A stretch of 64,000 nucleotides of DNA from Ischnura elegans. Taxonomy: Eukaryota > Arthropoda > Insecta > Odonata > Coenagrionidae. Both the position numbers and the translations under genes were made by a program. The notes below the pieces were generated by a model. That model made no database searches, was not told the DNA's origin, and was given only the letters and a program-made list of their open reading frames with translations. This document shows positions 12,301-27,300 of the stretch, piece after piece (positions within the stretch are counted from its first letter, which is position 1; each line of letters starts with the position of its first letter). The stretch is taken from contig NC_060254.1 of the NCBI RefSeq assembly GCF_921293095.1, forward strand, positions 111,500,917-111,564,916, read 5' to 3'.

Positions 12301-15300
12301 GGAATTGAATCTTAGGGCTGACTGGGCCCTGGGACCAAAGCATTAACCCAAATGGTATTTTTGTAAGTTGCATATTTTATGCAGGCATCTTTTTGCACAA
12401 GGTGCCAAAGCCGCGAGAAGGCAGTGAGGAAATAGCAGCCATTATAGAGAGCAACCTGACAGAAACGTCAATTCAATAACCCATCTAGTCTCAATAGAGA
12501 AAATTGGTTTAGTATTAAGAAGCAAAATGGCGAGTGTCTTGAGGTATAATTTCTGCACTCCTGAATACAATTTGCCTAGACCAATCATTCAAAGAAGAAT
12601 AACTCTTTCTGCTGAAAATTTCATGGCATAACACCAAAATGTTGTCATACATTACCACTAAAATTGTTGCAGTACAGCACTACATAGTTGTAGGAACCAG
12701 AGATGAGGTGTTAATGAAACAAGATTATTGTTGTTGACTAAATTGGTTAAAGAATATTTCTAAACTAAATTAGTTAAAGTGGACAAACAAGACAACTTTT
12801 TGATATTATTCCATTGGGTTCCACAAAAGCTTGCTAATACTGTTCATGTCATTCTGAAGTCCTTAAATAAAGTCATCCTTAGAATAATGGGATAACATTA
12901 AATTCTTTGATTTTTGACCCTCCCACCACCCAATAAATGACATTTGAGCGAGGGTCAGGGGTTCACGTCGAAGTCTCAAATTTTGAAGGCCTTTTTTCAT
13001 CGGTCACACAACGTTTTTTTCATTCGGCCAGATGGATTTGGAAAAAAATCGAATTTTCCGATTCGCCCGAACCTACAATCCAAGTGGTAAGGTGCAAAAT
13101 AAAACTATTTTTACAAATCTGAGAACTTCACTGAAATTGTGTATGCTGTAGATCTTCAAATACAAAAATAGGATTTCAATGTTATATTGATGGAAATTAT
13201 GGCATGCCATTTCTAAGTTTGGCTTTGTGCTAGGCTCATCTGTCGAGGTGCTTAGCAAACTTATAAAGACGCCGAACGAAAACCCTTCTGGACCAATAGT
13301 CAGGGCGAAAGCGAGGATTCGGCTTAAATGCCAAATTAAAATAGGGGTATCATATCCAGAATTGAAGGGAGCGGTGCGCTATTTACGCTAAAGAGTTGCC
13401 AAAAAACAAAAAAAAAAGAAAAAATAATTAGAAATGAAATATGAGTGCCATTTTGCACCTCAGCAAAATACAAATGTTAAAAATAATTTTTGAAAGGTAG
13501 GTGGTCAACTCGACTGCTTTCAACACTGCTTTCAACCTTAGTGCAATGAACTTTCGACTAAATGTTCACAATCTAAGAGGTAAATCCTAAACAAATATAT
13601 TTATTTATAAACAAAGAATATGTAAGACGTAAAGGCAGGGAAACTAAATACAATTTCGTAGTTTAGGCGAAATCGGTGAAGTGGTTTTCGTTATGCGATG
13701 TTGGTACCATAGATTCCCAGCCGCCATATTGCCGGTTTCAGGCAGTTTTTACCAAATATCTTTCTTATTTGATCGTGTCCCTATACTTTTCCGCATATAT
13801 TTAGATTTCTTACAAAACTTTGATTCTAATGAGTGCCTTCTCAATAACGTCTTGTTACAATAAACAGCTTCGCTTCCTCGAAAAAAAACCGCATCTCTCC
13901 ATTCGAGCCCTTGTTAAATCAAATGCCTCCAAAACGGCACATGGGAATGCCTTTTCCTTTTTGCTCGTTTAAAGTTCATCTTTCGCAGAATATGTAGCCA
14001 GAGTTTCATCGAATTCTCGTCACTTTTACGGACGCGATCCATTTACCTTTAGTGCAGTTTATTTAAAATAAAATCCCTATTCAATGAATGAATTTTGATT
14101 TGAAATCATGACTATTTTACCATTAATTATATATACATATGAACAAAAATTAAGTTCTAAGTACATTAAAAATTATAAGACTGGTGCAGAGATAAACTGG
14201 ATATATATTCAGACAATTCAAATAGGATGGCATATGGTGTAACTTTCTAGAATCTATAATTCATGTAAAACCAAGAACAAAAACTTTGTACACTTGCACA
14301 TGATTATTTTATTTTTGCCGATTATTTCATTACTCTGATGGGCATATGTGATTAATGATTATCTATTTCTCACCCTATAGGAAAATATCTGATGAATCAA
14401 TTGAAAATTTCAACTGAATATGAATTGAATATTCCAGTATTCTATTGAATGTCCTCATATTCTATTAAACTTCCAAAAATTCAATTGTATTCCCGAAATT
14501 CGATTGAATTTACAAATATTTAACTGAAGATACGAATATTCAATTGAATGTTAGGAAAATCAGTTGAATTCGAAGAAAAAATTCAATTGAATTTTCAAAT
14601 ATTCAATTGAAAATCTCAATATGAAATTGAATTCACCCACAAGGTGACCGCTGGAATTCATTATCACGAGTATCACAAACCACCAATGACGGCTAATGAA
14701 GCGATCACGTAAATTAAAACTACTATAACGAGTTTTATGTACCTCACTTCGACTGTGAACAGATAGTGGGCATAGTGCCGGCACCTGCCAAGAGGAGATA
14801 GCTCACGACAACAACGGTGAAACCGCTATCCCGTTATTCAGGTTTACGTGCACGTGGATGACTGAATTGTGGTTTAGTTTTTGCTGTTGGAGAAAAAATG
14901 TATTAATATCAGTATAATTTAACCCATTCTTAATTCCCAAAGCGTTGAGTTTGATCATTCGTGTCTCTCATCAGTGATACAGCGAAAGCTTTTATATGAT
15001 TGTTGTATTTTAGTGTGTTCATTACATTACATCATAATTACTTAAAAGCTGCAAATTGATTCACTGATTGAGTGATTGATACAAATTCGCAACCAAAACG
15101 GAGATAGGTGTGGGTATTTGGCTTAGTGGACGTAAAAGTAAAAAAAAATCATCAGAGGGAAAAATCCGAGAACTCGAAAAAGTCTAATGGTTTCGAGACA
15201 TATCGACTGGAATTAACATGGGAGCCTTAAGGGACTAAAACTTGCTTACTTTTATTCGGTATTTGTAAATTTTTCAGGAATATAAAATTCCCTCGGCAGA

Positions 15301-18300
15301 AACTAGTTTTTTTGGTTGCTTTTTTGGTGTGGTGATTGTTGCGATGAATTGATATTTAGTATTTTTTATGATTTTTTTTAAGCGTCCAATACTTTTCTTA
15401 TGGGACTAACTTTGCATTTTTTTACCAACTTGCGATTATAGTGGGACAAATTCCTTGAAGCGCACGATAATAGATGTTTTTTTATATTTTGGCTATCTTG
15501 GAATTTTCATGCGTCGAAACAATTCCGAGAAATAAACGATTTTCGATTTTCCATTGTCAAGATGGCCGAATTTTCAATCTCGGATTTCAGCATTGAGACT
15601 GTGGTATATGAAAATTTGGAATCTTCGCGAAAAACCGTTGAGAATGCTTCGCTCCCTCGCGTTCCACCATTCTTCTCACATAACCCTCTTGGTTCATTTA
15701 TTAAAAAATATTCCGAAAAATATCCTGCACGTGAAAAATGATTGTCGCCATTTTTTGTGGAGAACTAGATCTTGAATTATTCGGCAACTGTTCAAGCTAA
15801 TGAATGTAATTTTCAGGGTAAAACTGTTATCAAAATGGTAAACTTTTGCAATGATGGTCGTTCCACTTGAATGATTCATGTGCGAATTATATTTCTTAAT
15901 ATCGCTTCATTCGCTAACAACTTATTTGTTGAAAGATCTAGGAACCTGAAAGTCATACACAAAATTACAGTATTTCTATGTAATACGACAAAAGTTAAAT
16001 CAAACGAATCTAATGATTAGAGCCGAAGTTATGATCGATACAAATGATCGTTCGATAGAGCCCTTTTGCAGACTTATTATTATACTTACGGGGATAAAAT
16101 TTTAATAATTTGCTAAGATAGCAATGTAATATACATACATATAAATTATTTTTATTTGTAATGTTTCCTTCTAACGATATATTGACATGAAATTATATGG
16201 ATAGATTTCATTTTCTCCCTTGCTATTGACCGTACCTGTACGAAATTTTCAGGGTAGTACCTGATTGGTGATATAAAATTTTAGTTATTTTTAAGGCTCA
16301 TTGGCAACCATAGTTTTCATGCTGTATCGAAAATAAATTCCAACTCTTAATATAATTATAATAATAATTATGGAATGGAATGAATCAAAATTTTTCATTA
16401 TATTTTTATCCAGTTGATAATGTTTCATTATTTATTGCCCTGTAAGCCTCTGAGTTCACCTTTGTATTCAATTTATAACGATCCATGACAAGCAACTTGG
16501 AACTAACGATCTAATCCTATTACATAAGATTTTATTCATAGCTTCTTAATAGTCTCTGACATAAAACGAAATGAATTGGTTACGGCGGGTAAGAACATTT
16601 TAATAGTTCTAAAAATAAATTTATTTCGTCAATTATTTTACAATATGGACTTCTTATAATATAATATATTCAACGATATACGCGGTTATTATCCCAATTC
16701 ATTTTTCTTAACCATATTTATTGTAATCAATTCGTTTCGTTTTGTTTAGCCTTTCCTCGATATGACACCGTACAACATTGAGAGACATTAGTCGTCGGTG
16801 AAATCCGAAAAATTCAATATTAGAGACGTATTTGTTCGGTTTGTCAAATTAATTGGTCTCAGTCCTTTTATTTTTTCCACAATTCTATTTTTAATTCGTT
16901 TCAGTTTGTTGCGTTCAATCGCTCATTATGAGAAATGGAGGAGCTACAATCATCGGATAAAAACTAAAACACGAACAATCGGTTACATTTCACAAGTTCA
17001 TCTGTCATTCGTTTAATATTTCTCTCGATTACGTAAATCATTCAATTCAAAACGATCCTTCCATGATTTTATCATCGTGGTTACTAGGGCGATGTAAAGT
17101 ATTGTTGATGGCGAAAGAGCTTACGCTGCGAATATTTCATCCATTTAGACGACATTGTGAGTGTTTCTTTCGCTTTTTAAATCACTTATGGACACAATAC
17201 ACGACAATACGTGCCACAACAATGTCCCACCCCCCTCCCAAACCCGCTCGAAGAATTCAAGCGCCAAAATACTCGTTTGGTAATTTATCGCTATAATTTT
17301 CAGTTTTTTGAGCGGTTACAATAATATTTCTATTTAAAATGAAAGCAATGCTAAGCATATTTATTTAACGTAATTAAGCGTACGTGCGTTACGTCGCCGA
17401 CAAGAAACTACAAGCATTGTCGGAGTAGTGTGTATCATGCAGGTTTACTTGTGTGAAGTGAAATCCCCGTGTTCATGTATAAACACGAGTGATAAAGAAG
17501 TCTTTCTCAGAACACGCGTGGGATATTTGTTGGTGATGTTGTTTTCGCTATAATCACGGCTGAACTTTTGCTTGTCGATAACTATTCAACTTTGTTGGAA
17601 TTGGTGAAAGTTGTGGTTCTAGTGTTGTGGTTCTGAAAATATAGCAAATATCTCGCTTTAAGATGACAACTCAAGATTGTTAGAACTGATAAAAGATGGT
17701 GTAGTTTTTCTGATAATTATGGAAAAACTATACAGCTTTTCTATAGCTATTCATGAGTGTTAGAAGTGATGGAAGGTGTGGAAAAGCCCAATTAAAGATT
17801 TTATTGCACTGCTTCGAAAAAGATTTCAACTGTAATTTCTGTTTACATATTTTATTTATTTAGGATTCTGGATTCGTGAAATTTATATTTTAAGCATATC
17901 CTACCTCATAAATTTACCATATTGGATGAATTTGTATATTTGAAAATGTTTTTGTTGAATTTAATTGAATATTTGCAATAGGGCTTCTATGACGAGGAAT
18001 CTCTGGTTACACCTTGAATTGTTTAAATATAGAAATTTAGAAAAGTAATAAATATAGAAAAAGTATTTCCTTGGAAATCGTAATAGAAAGAGAAACAAAG
18101 AGAAATGTACTTGACCTGATGTGTAAGCCACTAATTTGGCCTTAATGGTTTCATCATCCCACTCTGGTCTTTCCTTTTTAATTCTTTGAACAGTTCTGTC
18201 TTTGGCCACCAGGAGAGCAATTAAAGAAGATTCACTTGCAGAGCCCTGGAGGAAAGGAAATCAATATTTGGTTTGCATGAATTATTCATCATATCAAAAA

Positions 18301-21300
18301 TTATCAATGTACAGAAGAACCATCAGTATATGTACTATCGTTTTCAGAAGTATGTAGACACCCAGGAGTCCCATTAACTGATGGGGCCGGTTCAATGATA
18401 ACTTGTGAGGTTGGCACATAGAGCGATCTGCATCCCTCACTCGTATGCCACCAAGAGCCGACGACGAGGACGGAGGCGGTCGCGACCTAGCCACCGAAGG
18501 TGGAGTCAAACTGCTGGAGCCCAATCAGAATTAAGATTAGCGGATGGAATGCACTGGGATAACTCACCTTGCGCGGTCTGAGTGTTTCCTTCCGGGCTCC
18601 GTGGCAGGGTTTTCCCATCTTTTGATTCATATTTGGACTCACCGTTTATCTCGTCTTCAAACGTGGTTCTGAGCTCGAGTAGGTTTTCACTGTGGGTGGT
18701 AGATGCGATAAAGTTCAAGGAGGGTTCGAATCCGAATTTATTACGCTTTTTTCACTTTTTAAAGGAGACATCCTGAACATCAACATTATCTATGCAGATG
18801 ACTCAAGAAAAAGTTAGTACTGAATTTTTTGAAACGACTGAAGTTATTTAACTAAAATAGCCTCCGAGGTAATCCGCATTGCGAAACTTTTAACATCAAA
18901 TTAACTTTATCTACGTAAACACATTTCTAAACAGATTCATTCATGGAGAAGAAATAATCAGGGGAAGTGAGAGTACATCTTCGTTGTTGTTAATTACATT
19001 AATGTCAATTCTCCGTTGAGTTTTATTCCTACGCTTAGTAATTGAAATTCTCACAAAATAGTGAGATACACTCGTATTTGAAATCAATTTGATGACCCCA
19101 GAGTAAGATAATAATTGCAATTCGATCGATAATCATAGTTTTTAAATGTCTAGTTCTTGGTCACAAAAAATGTAGGAAATAATGTGATTAAAAGGACCGA
19201 CGCTTTCCTGTCAGTGGGTGTGCGAACCATACTAAGCATCCGGACGGGTGAAAATAAATTGGCTTCTTCTCATTTTACTGTAGACAACTTAAGAAAAACA
19301 CCATAGTCGGCTCATTCATCTCACTTAAATATGCCACAGCAAACTCCGGGGTAGGCGCGATTAATAAGTTTAAAGCTATGGGTGATATCAATTGCGTTCA
19401 TAGGCGCAAAATTATTAATAGTATTTCATCATCGTTTTAAAACATCAACATCTACATACATGGGAGGGAGGTACCTTAGGGAGGAGGAGGGAGGGAGGAG
19501 GGAGGTACCTGGAAGGTACCTTAATAGGCAGGGAGTGTTAGAACACCTGCCGTTTACATACAAAAAGAAATACTCTTATGACATTACGCCTAACATTTAT
19601 TATCGTCCTTCATAAGGCGAGTGAAATCTATCCGTTCGGCAAAATATCTCTCTTAATTTATCGCTTCTATCGGACCTGGAAATATAGTGTGGCTCTAATA
19701 TTATGTTCTCAATTGTTCAAGCAATCTAAGCCTAGCGCGCAGCCTCCGAGTCTCTTGTGGATCCCAGCCTAATTCCTTTAACATCTGTGTAACGCTTTCT
19801 GTTCGCCCGTAACAGTATTTGAGTGCGAAATAGAACTTATTTTACTTTCTTGTTCGAGAATATTCTCACAATACGCTTGACTAATTCTTACTTCTTCAGA
19901 ACCTTGCCTTCACTTTATCTGCTGCTCTTATGTTGAAAATATCCACTGCAAACACACATGGGGTTAGTTGGACAACCTTCGCAAGAGTCCATGTACGCTT
20001 TAATAATCTTCTCGCCAAATTTAATAAAGTTGCATGTATCAAATAGATAAATATTCCGATTTTTATTAATTTTATATGATTTATTATATTTATTATTTTG
20101 GTTTTACAAATGAGTCTACTCCAATTTTTAAGTTTGCAAAATTACCATGTGATAACTTAAACCGTCAACAATATTGTTTTTTATCGACTTATGATGGCTC
20201 ACTGCTAAAAGGTCTAATGTTTTTTTTCCCTTAAAGACTTTTCAACTACTTGTTTAGGTGAGTGAATTACTAGTAAGTAAGATCACGCTTATATCCCTAA
20301 TATTTGAACTCGATTTTCAGTGTAAGGTTCCCAAATTGGAGATTAAAATTTTCCCTAATGATTATTACACCTTTGCTGTCTCCCAAAGTAAATGCGGATA
20401 TATTATTTTCTATTTGGTAAATAATAATATCAACTTCGGAGCTTGGAGGTCTACAAAAAGAGGAAACATGTATACTCCTGTTTCGTTGTTTAATTGCAGA
20501 CCATACACTTTCTATTTCATTGCATGTAATTTCGTGGGCAGTGCTGTGTAAATGTGAATTACCCAATAGAAACACTCCGCCACCAGTCCTATCGCGTCGA
20601 TCGCATGTGTAAGTTTTATATGCTGGAGGAAAAGCTTCGCTGTCACATATATATCCTCTGTAATCCAACTCTCTCTTCCTATGACCATGCCTGCGCCCTG
20701 AAATTTATGCTTGATTTTTGCCCTCTCTTTTTTAATGCTACGGCAATTAACTACGACAGACTTTATGTCATATTTTGTAGACTGACTTTCAGTTGATTTC
20801 TTTCCACGCTAATGCTATAGGTGAGCGAATTACACTGGATGTGACTATTACATTGATTTTATTGCTTTCCCGGGGGTACGCGTTTTGGAATTTTCGATTT
20901 TTTCCGGCATTACCGCTCATAAGTTAATTTGATGTTAAAAGTTTCGCTATGCGGATTACCTCGGAGGCTACTTTTAGCTAAATAATTTCAGTCGTTTAAA
21001 AATTCAGTGCTAACTTTTTCTTGGGTCATCTGCATAGATTATGTTGACGTTCAGGATGTCTCTTTTAAAAAGTATAATAAATTCAGATTCGAACCCTCCC
21101 ACAACTTTACCGCAACTACCGCGCACAGTATAGACCTACTCGGCCATGGAGCCACGTATTAGTGAAATATAAACGGTGAGGCCAAATATGAATCTAAATA
21201 TAGGATAAACTACCTGATACCTGAACGCCGTGCCATTGATCCTTAGATTTATAGCATCACGAAAACCTTCCCTGAGGTAGAAATACCTACTCATACTACG

Positions 21301-24300
21301 TAGAACCATAGAGTAAGTATATTCTAGAGGGCTCACGGCATAGGGGGAAATCGTATCGACAGTTTTAATTCTCAAAAAGCGGGAAGATGGCACGACAGTA
21401 GCTAGCCAGAGGCGAGAGAGTTCGCTTCAAGGTCAACTCGCCTATCCCCTTCCCTTCCCGCTCCCCCTCTTCCTGACTCAGTCCCCCGAGCCCCAAGCAT
21501 CGAAGGAAGGGAACAAGATGTTTATATCGGCCTGATAGAGCATAGGAGGACAGGCGGCGCACAATGGCCCAGATCGCGAAAAAGTTGGACAAAAATCAGA
21601 TTTTCGTTGGATGTCTTTGACAATTGCTCTTAACACGTTTTTTGGCATGCTATTTTCATTTCTGCAGTTATTTTCACGAAAAAATATTATTTTAGGCGAT
21701 ACGTGGAACTTTAACTTATTAACTGGCCAATTGTAACGCTGACTGCATAGACGAACCCAAATCATGATAAAACATGAAAATAAATGATAATTAGTTATAA
21801 AGTATGAGTTTATGATATTTGAAATTAGTCAATAAACAAAAAAGGCTAAAAGTAGGGTTTTTGGGTTCATTGACCTACGTTAAAGAGGTGCGATTTCCAG
21901 ATTTCGAGAGGTTCTTCTGTATGGACTAAAAGTAATTTTTAAATAAATGTCAAAATAGTATTTAAGTGACTCTTTCATTCTCATATAAGCATGGTTAATG
22001 ATTTATAACTTTACGAATTATGTATTATAATTATTCATCATCAGATTCTTCTCAACCCCACCCATCCCTCTCCTCTTCGCATTCGCTCGCAGAATTTTGA
22101 GACTCTTGCAAGACCAAGAGATCACGAACCTCCTGCGAAAGATCTTTAAGGCCCCGACATTTGTTCAGTCAGTTCCTCATGTGCCAATAAAAGGGTCCGA
22201 CGTCAGGATCAGTCACCGGAAAATATTCTCATTCGTATGAATTCGAGATATTTTTCTCGCGTAATGCTCGCGGTATTTTCTAATATCTTTATGGCGAGAT
22301 TCCTGGGCTTCCTCTGACATTTCTCCATTAGGAAGAAGAGCCAACTCGATAACATCTGCACCATGTAGAAATACTTCGTGCTCCATGGGTGGCATGTAAA
22401 ACCATCCATAATGTCTCACAAAATTATCCGCTGTATCTAAGCAGAACTTCTTAAATTTTACCGGATCAATCAAAAATCCGCAAGACAGAGATCTCAAACT
22501 AGTCGAGAATTGAAAGATTAACTCTTCTTCTACTCCTGCAAATTAATTGACTTCAAGCAGCTTCGTTTTCCTAATTTTGGAGCGCGTATTAACATCAGTG
22601 AATTGGTTACTTGGCCTACCCCCTTGTATATCGGAAGTACCTGTTAAAAAATAAGACTACTAGAACAATATCCCAGGGGACCCCATGTCACCATTAAAAT
22701 ACTAGGAAAATACGAACCCGAGGTGCTTGGAAGGTTGCGAAATACATCAGGGAAATCAACAATTTTGTCCAACCATTTGCCATTCCTCTAAAAAATAAAA
22801 GAGGTTGATCGTGAACTAGCTCACCATCTTCTCTCGTCGGAATAAAGAAATTTCATGTTCAAAAAATTAATAAGCTCAAGTTTTGCCTTTCATCTCCGTG
22901 TAATCTGAAACAACCCCCTAGATATGCATTCAAATTCCTTTTTCGAGCAACTATGGTTTTCTCTTTTTTCTCCAGCATTTTTCCGTGCAGTTCTCGCCGC
23001 GTAAAAGTCCATGAAATTTTTGACAGTCAACAATAATTACACAGATTTGTAAAAAGCTACATAACAGTCTTCTTCCTACAAAGTTTAAATATAAAATAGA
23101 AGGGAAAATATGAAAAATAGTGCTGTGCCTCGTCTCAGACCAATTTAAAAAAACGGAAACTAGAAACGGAAATAAATGAAACATAGTATGCCTACTCGTA
23201 TGTGGTTGTCAGGAACTAATAAATCACTGAATCACATTTCTTTAGTTATCACAACACTATAACTTCTGTGTGAGATCACTGTTAAACACAAAAACTGTGG
23301 CCAAAATAGGACTTCTCAATTAGTAATGGGTATGTGTTCACATCGGCAGAAAAGGAGAAACTGAAGGGTAACAAAATGTTTTGACCGCTATTTGGACGGG
23401 GTTAAAAAGAAGAGCCATGAAAATGTGGCTATTCCCCCAGATAACTTGTAGGGGTAGGGTTGGACCTGTAAAGAGAATGTGAAATGTTTAGATTTTGTGC
23501 GAAAATGCAATGCCATGAAATAGCGGCGGACCTGCAATACAACCCGTCCAAAAGGAGGCGGGTGGAGGGTAAAGACCTCATCTATTAACAAGTGTAGCTT
23601 CAATTGCAAGTCAGACCACCTCTAGGAAATTAACTCAAGTTGGGTGGTGCTCCAAGTTAAGATAACATAAGGTCCCGACTAAGGACCACTTCCCACGTCC
23701 CTAAGGTCCGGCATGTGTTCGGGTGACGGGTCTCTTGCCACTTCGGATTGAAAGAAAGGGAAGCCGGTAGTAGATTTTCCCATTAGCAGTGCATGTAGCC
23801 TATCGTATTTACTTCAATATATCACCAAAACGCAATTGAAGTCGTTCTGAGAAGCGATCGAATACAATACAATTAACGCTAAAGACCTGAAAAGGAGGAA
23901 ACCGGTTGGATTTTTAATGCATACTGTGTGGAATACAACAAAGTTTATTTTTGTGTCCATAATATATATTTTATTAATTAAAATGCTCATTTGCAAACTT
24001 TGTTGTATTCCACACAGTATGCATTAAAAACCCAACCGGTTTCCTTCTTTTCAGGTCATTAGCGTTATCGTAAACCTCTAGATAAATACCTGAAAATATC
24101 GAAACCGGTTGAGTTTTTTCATTAATACTGTATTGAATACTAAATGGCTTAGTTTTGAATTTATAATGTCACCATACCGCGAAGTGAGTTCACAAAACAT
24201 TATTTCAAATGTATATATACGTTCGTGATCGTCTATTTCATCGCCTGGTGTGGTATTAAAAGTAAAAATGAGCAAAAATTGGTCTCGATAGGCGATGGAA

Positions 24301-27300
24301 ACTCAACCAGGAAATCCATAATAATCAGAGATGGGCAAAATACATGTCAAATGTATTTTAGATACAAAATACAAATTACTTTTAAAATCTGTATTTCAAA
24401 TACAAAATACAAATTACTTCTAAAAATTGTATTTTCGATACTAAATACAAATGTAATTTCAAAATACTCTACTAATATACGAAATACATGCCTTCACCGA
24501 AGTTCTTACCTAATAAAAAATTAAAATAAATTCAAATATGAACTATTTTTAGAATGAGAGGCGCAAACATTCTTGCTACGTATCTATAGGAAACTGCCAA
24601 TTTGACCATTATCCATGGCGAAATGTCTTAAATAAAATGGAGAAAAATGTCTCCTGCTCCTTTGGGAACAGCGTCAGATTCTACAACTCCCCTCCACAAA
24701 TTACTCAATGCACAACTTCGTTTCGCAAAATACTCCACACGCGACTACGTTTTGCAAGTATACAAGGGCCTACGGGTGTTACAGAAGTAAATTAAGGGGC
24801 AATTTATTGTCCCATAGATGGCAGGCTAATACAGACTCATTCGGGATCTCTGCCATCTCGTCGCATGCTCTTTCTACTTATGCACAAAAAAACATTACAT
24901 GTATTTTGATTTTGAATGTATTTTAAAAATACAAACTACTATTTAGATGTATTTTCGTTACAAAATGCAAAATACTCTCAGAAAATGTATTTCCGATACA
25001 AATTACAAACTACAAAAGTATCGAAAATACGTATTTCAAATACAAGTATTTTCGATACGGCCCATCTCTGGTAATAATGAGTTGATCTTTAATAAGAAGG
25101 AAGCTATCTTTAGAATCGCAATACTAGGAGGGGAGTTTTGGAAATAATAAAAGATTTACTTAAGGTATCGAGACCGAATTCTACAGGTTATCTTTGTGGC
25201 GGGCATGCAATCCGAGCGAGCGAGCAGCTGGAGAAATGACTAATATGAAATGACGATTATACCTGTGAAACACTACAGCTGCCCGTTTCTATCACTATTA
25301 TTTTAGGATAAGGGCCTTATTTTAGCAACTGCTAGATTAGGAGAGGAAAAATGTGATTTAAATGCACGTTTACGGCACTAATCATAACATCTTCTCAACC
25401 ACAATATCCATCTAATTATTAATAATATATTCACCACGGGAATAAACTGCGTCACGTTTGTATCCTGCCGTTTCATTCTGCCCCCAACCTTGCTGATAAG
25501 GGACATGCAAATATCCTCACTTATCGTCAATTATTATCGATAATATACGGGAACATCGGCGACCAACTCCTTCTCCATCATGTTTAGCATGCTTATTCCA
25601 ACCATTCATACCCCCTTTTCCAGCCAAGGCCAAGCTCAGCATTTCTTCTGTTTTCTTTTTTTCGCCTCTTCAATATTCAAGAGGCCTGTTCAGACAATTT
25701 CGCTTGCTAAAAAAGACAGAATCCTTCACTTCCATAAGCTTCCAAATTTGTTTACATTAATATCGTCTTTTTCCTTTTCGTCCAAATGATATGCATCGTG
25801 GGACACCCCCGTCCAGTTGCATCAAAATATTTGCACCGTTTGACCGTGGGACACCGGCTCAAATGTGGTCTATGTGGCCTCTGTTTCAGCGCTAGGCGAT
25901 GCTTTTTGTCAAGGGCCCTGTGAATTGTTGGTTTCATCCTATTGGATGAAAATTTAGAACCTGCCCTATCCATTTGGACAAAACGGTGTTTTGTACAAAT
26001 GATAGTACCAAAAGCCAGTTGGATGAAATTTTGACGGTGGGACAGGGTGCGCGTTAGTTGCATTAAATTTTGATGCAAATTTGACCGTGGGATATCGCAC
26101 AGTGGGCGGAAATCGGAAAAAGCCGGACAAAATTACAAAATGACTTTTTTTGAGTTATAAACTTAAAACTTCGCAGGTATACTCAAAACTGATTGAAATT
26201 TAAGGATATGCAATTCATTTAACAAAGATCCTACCCGATTCTGAGATACACAGGCTTAAACGTGAGCAACGTTCCATGAAAACGCCCGTCTTCAATTTTC
26301 TCTGAAAATCTTCCAAAGTATGTAGAAGGTGAAGTTGTAGGTGGATTCTTGCGGAATAAAAAACCACATAATCTATTGGCATGGTGTTCTTTCTTTAATC
26401 TGCGCACGTCGGGAGTTGGATTAGCCGCGACGTGGTAATGTTATTGAAACTGTATGGGTTTTAACGCACAGCATTCACCGTTTTTATGCTTTTATTCAAG
26501 ACACCGATTCTCAAATGGTCTGTGGTGAAGACAGTGGAAGTATTTTAGCCGAGGTGAGTGCACGTTTCATTGCAGTTCATTTCGTTTTCACTGGATACGA
26601 TCGAAGACTATGCTTCTTTTAAAAGCGTTCACACTTCGAAAAAGTGACTTGTTTTCCCGGGAATCATACAAAAGACCTACCAGAAAGATACCAGCTGAGA
26701 CTGTTATACCTTCTGTACTCTCCGATCCCTCACCCCCAGGGTTTTACTGCGAAAACGGACGTTTTATGACACCGCGGAGCTGTGCCTAAGACCGTCTTAA
26801 CGGGGTATGTCTACGGGAACATCTAATAAGAATATTTGTATAAATTTGTACTATTTCAAATTTCTCTAAAACATCAAGCCTTATGCCATTACTGAAGGGG
26901 TGAAGAAAATTATGGTTGAAAATGACAAGAATGAAAAGTCTGTACCAAATGTTTGGCGAGAAGTGATGCTTCATCCCAATTTCCTGCACTTTCTATGTTC
27001 TTTCATTCTGATAATAAAACTTCTGCCTGTTTGACCAATGAAACTCAAGTTGCATGATTCACAATTAACTTTGTAAATGCCGGATTGATGGATGGGTTCT
27101 ATTTTGTCTTTGTCACGACACAGAACTTCACCGAGAGTGCAAGGGTTGTAGAAAGAAACATAGAATTTATTTTTGGGGAATTTGTTTGCAAGCCTGTTGG
27201 AAAGGTCTCCCACAAAAAATGACCGGCACCAATTTTTAGAATTCTCTGTGATGGCGGAAGGGAGCAAAGCTGAGAAATAGCTCGCGTTTTCATCTTTCTC

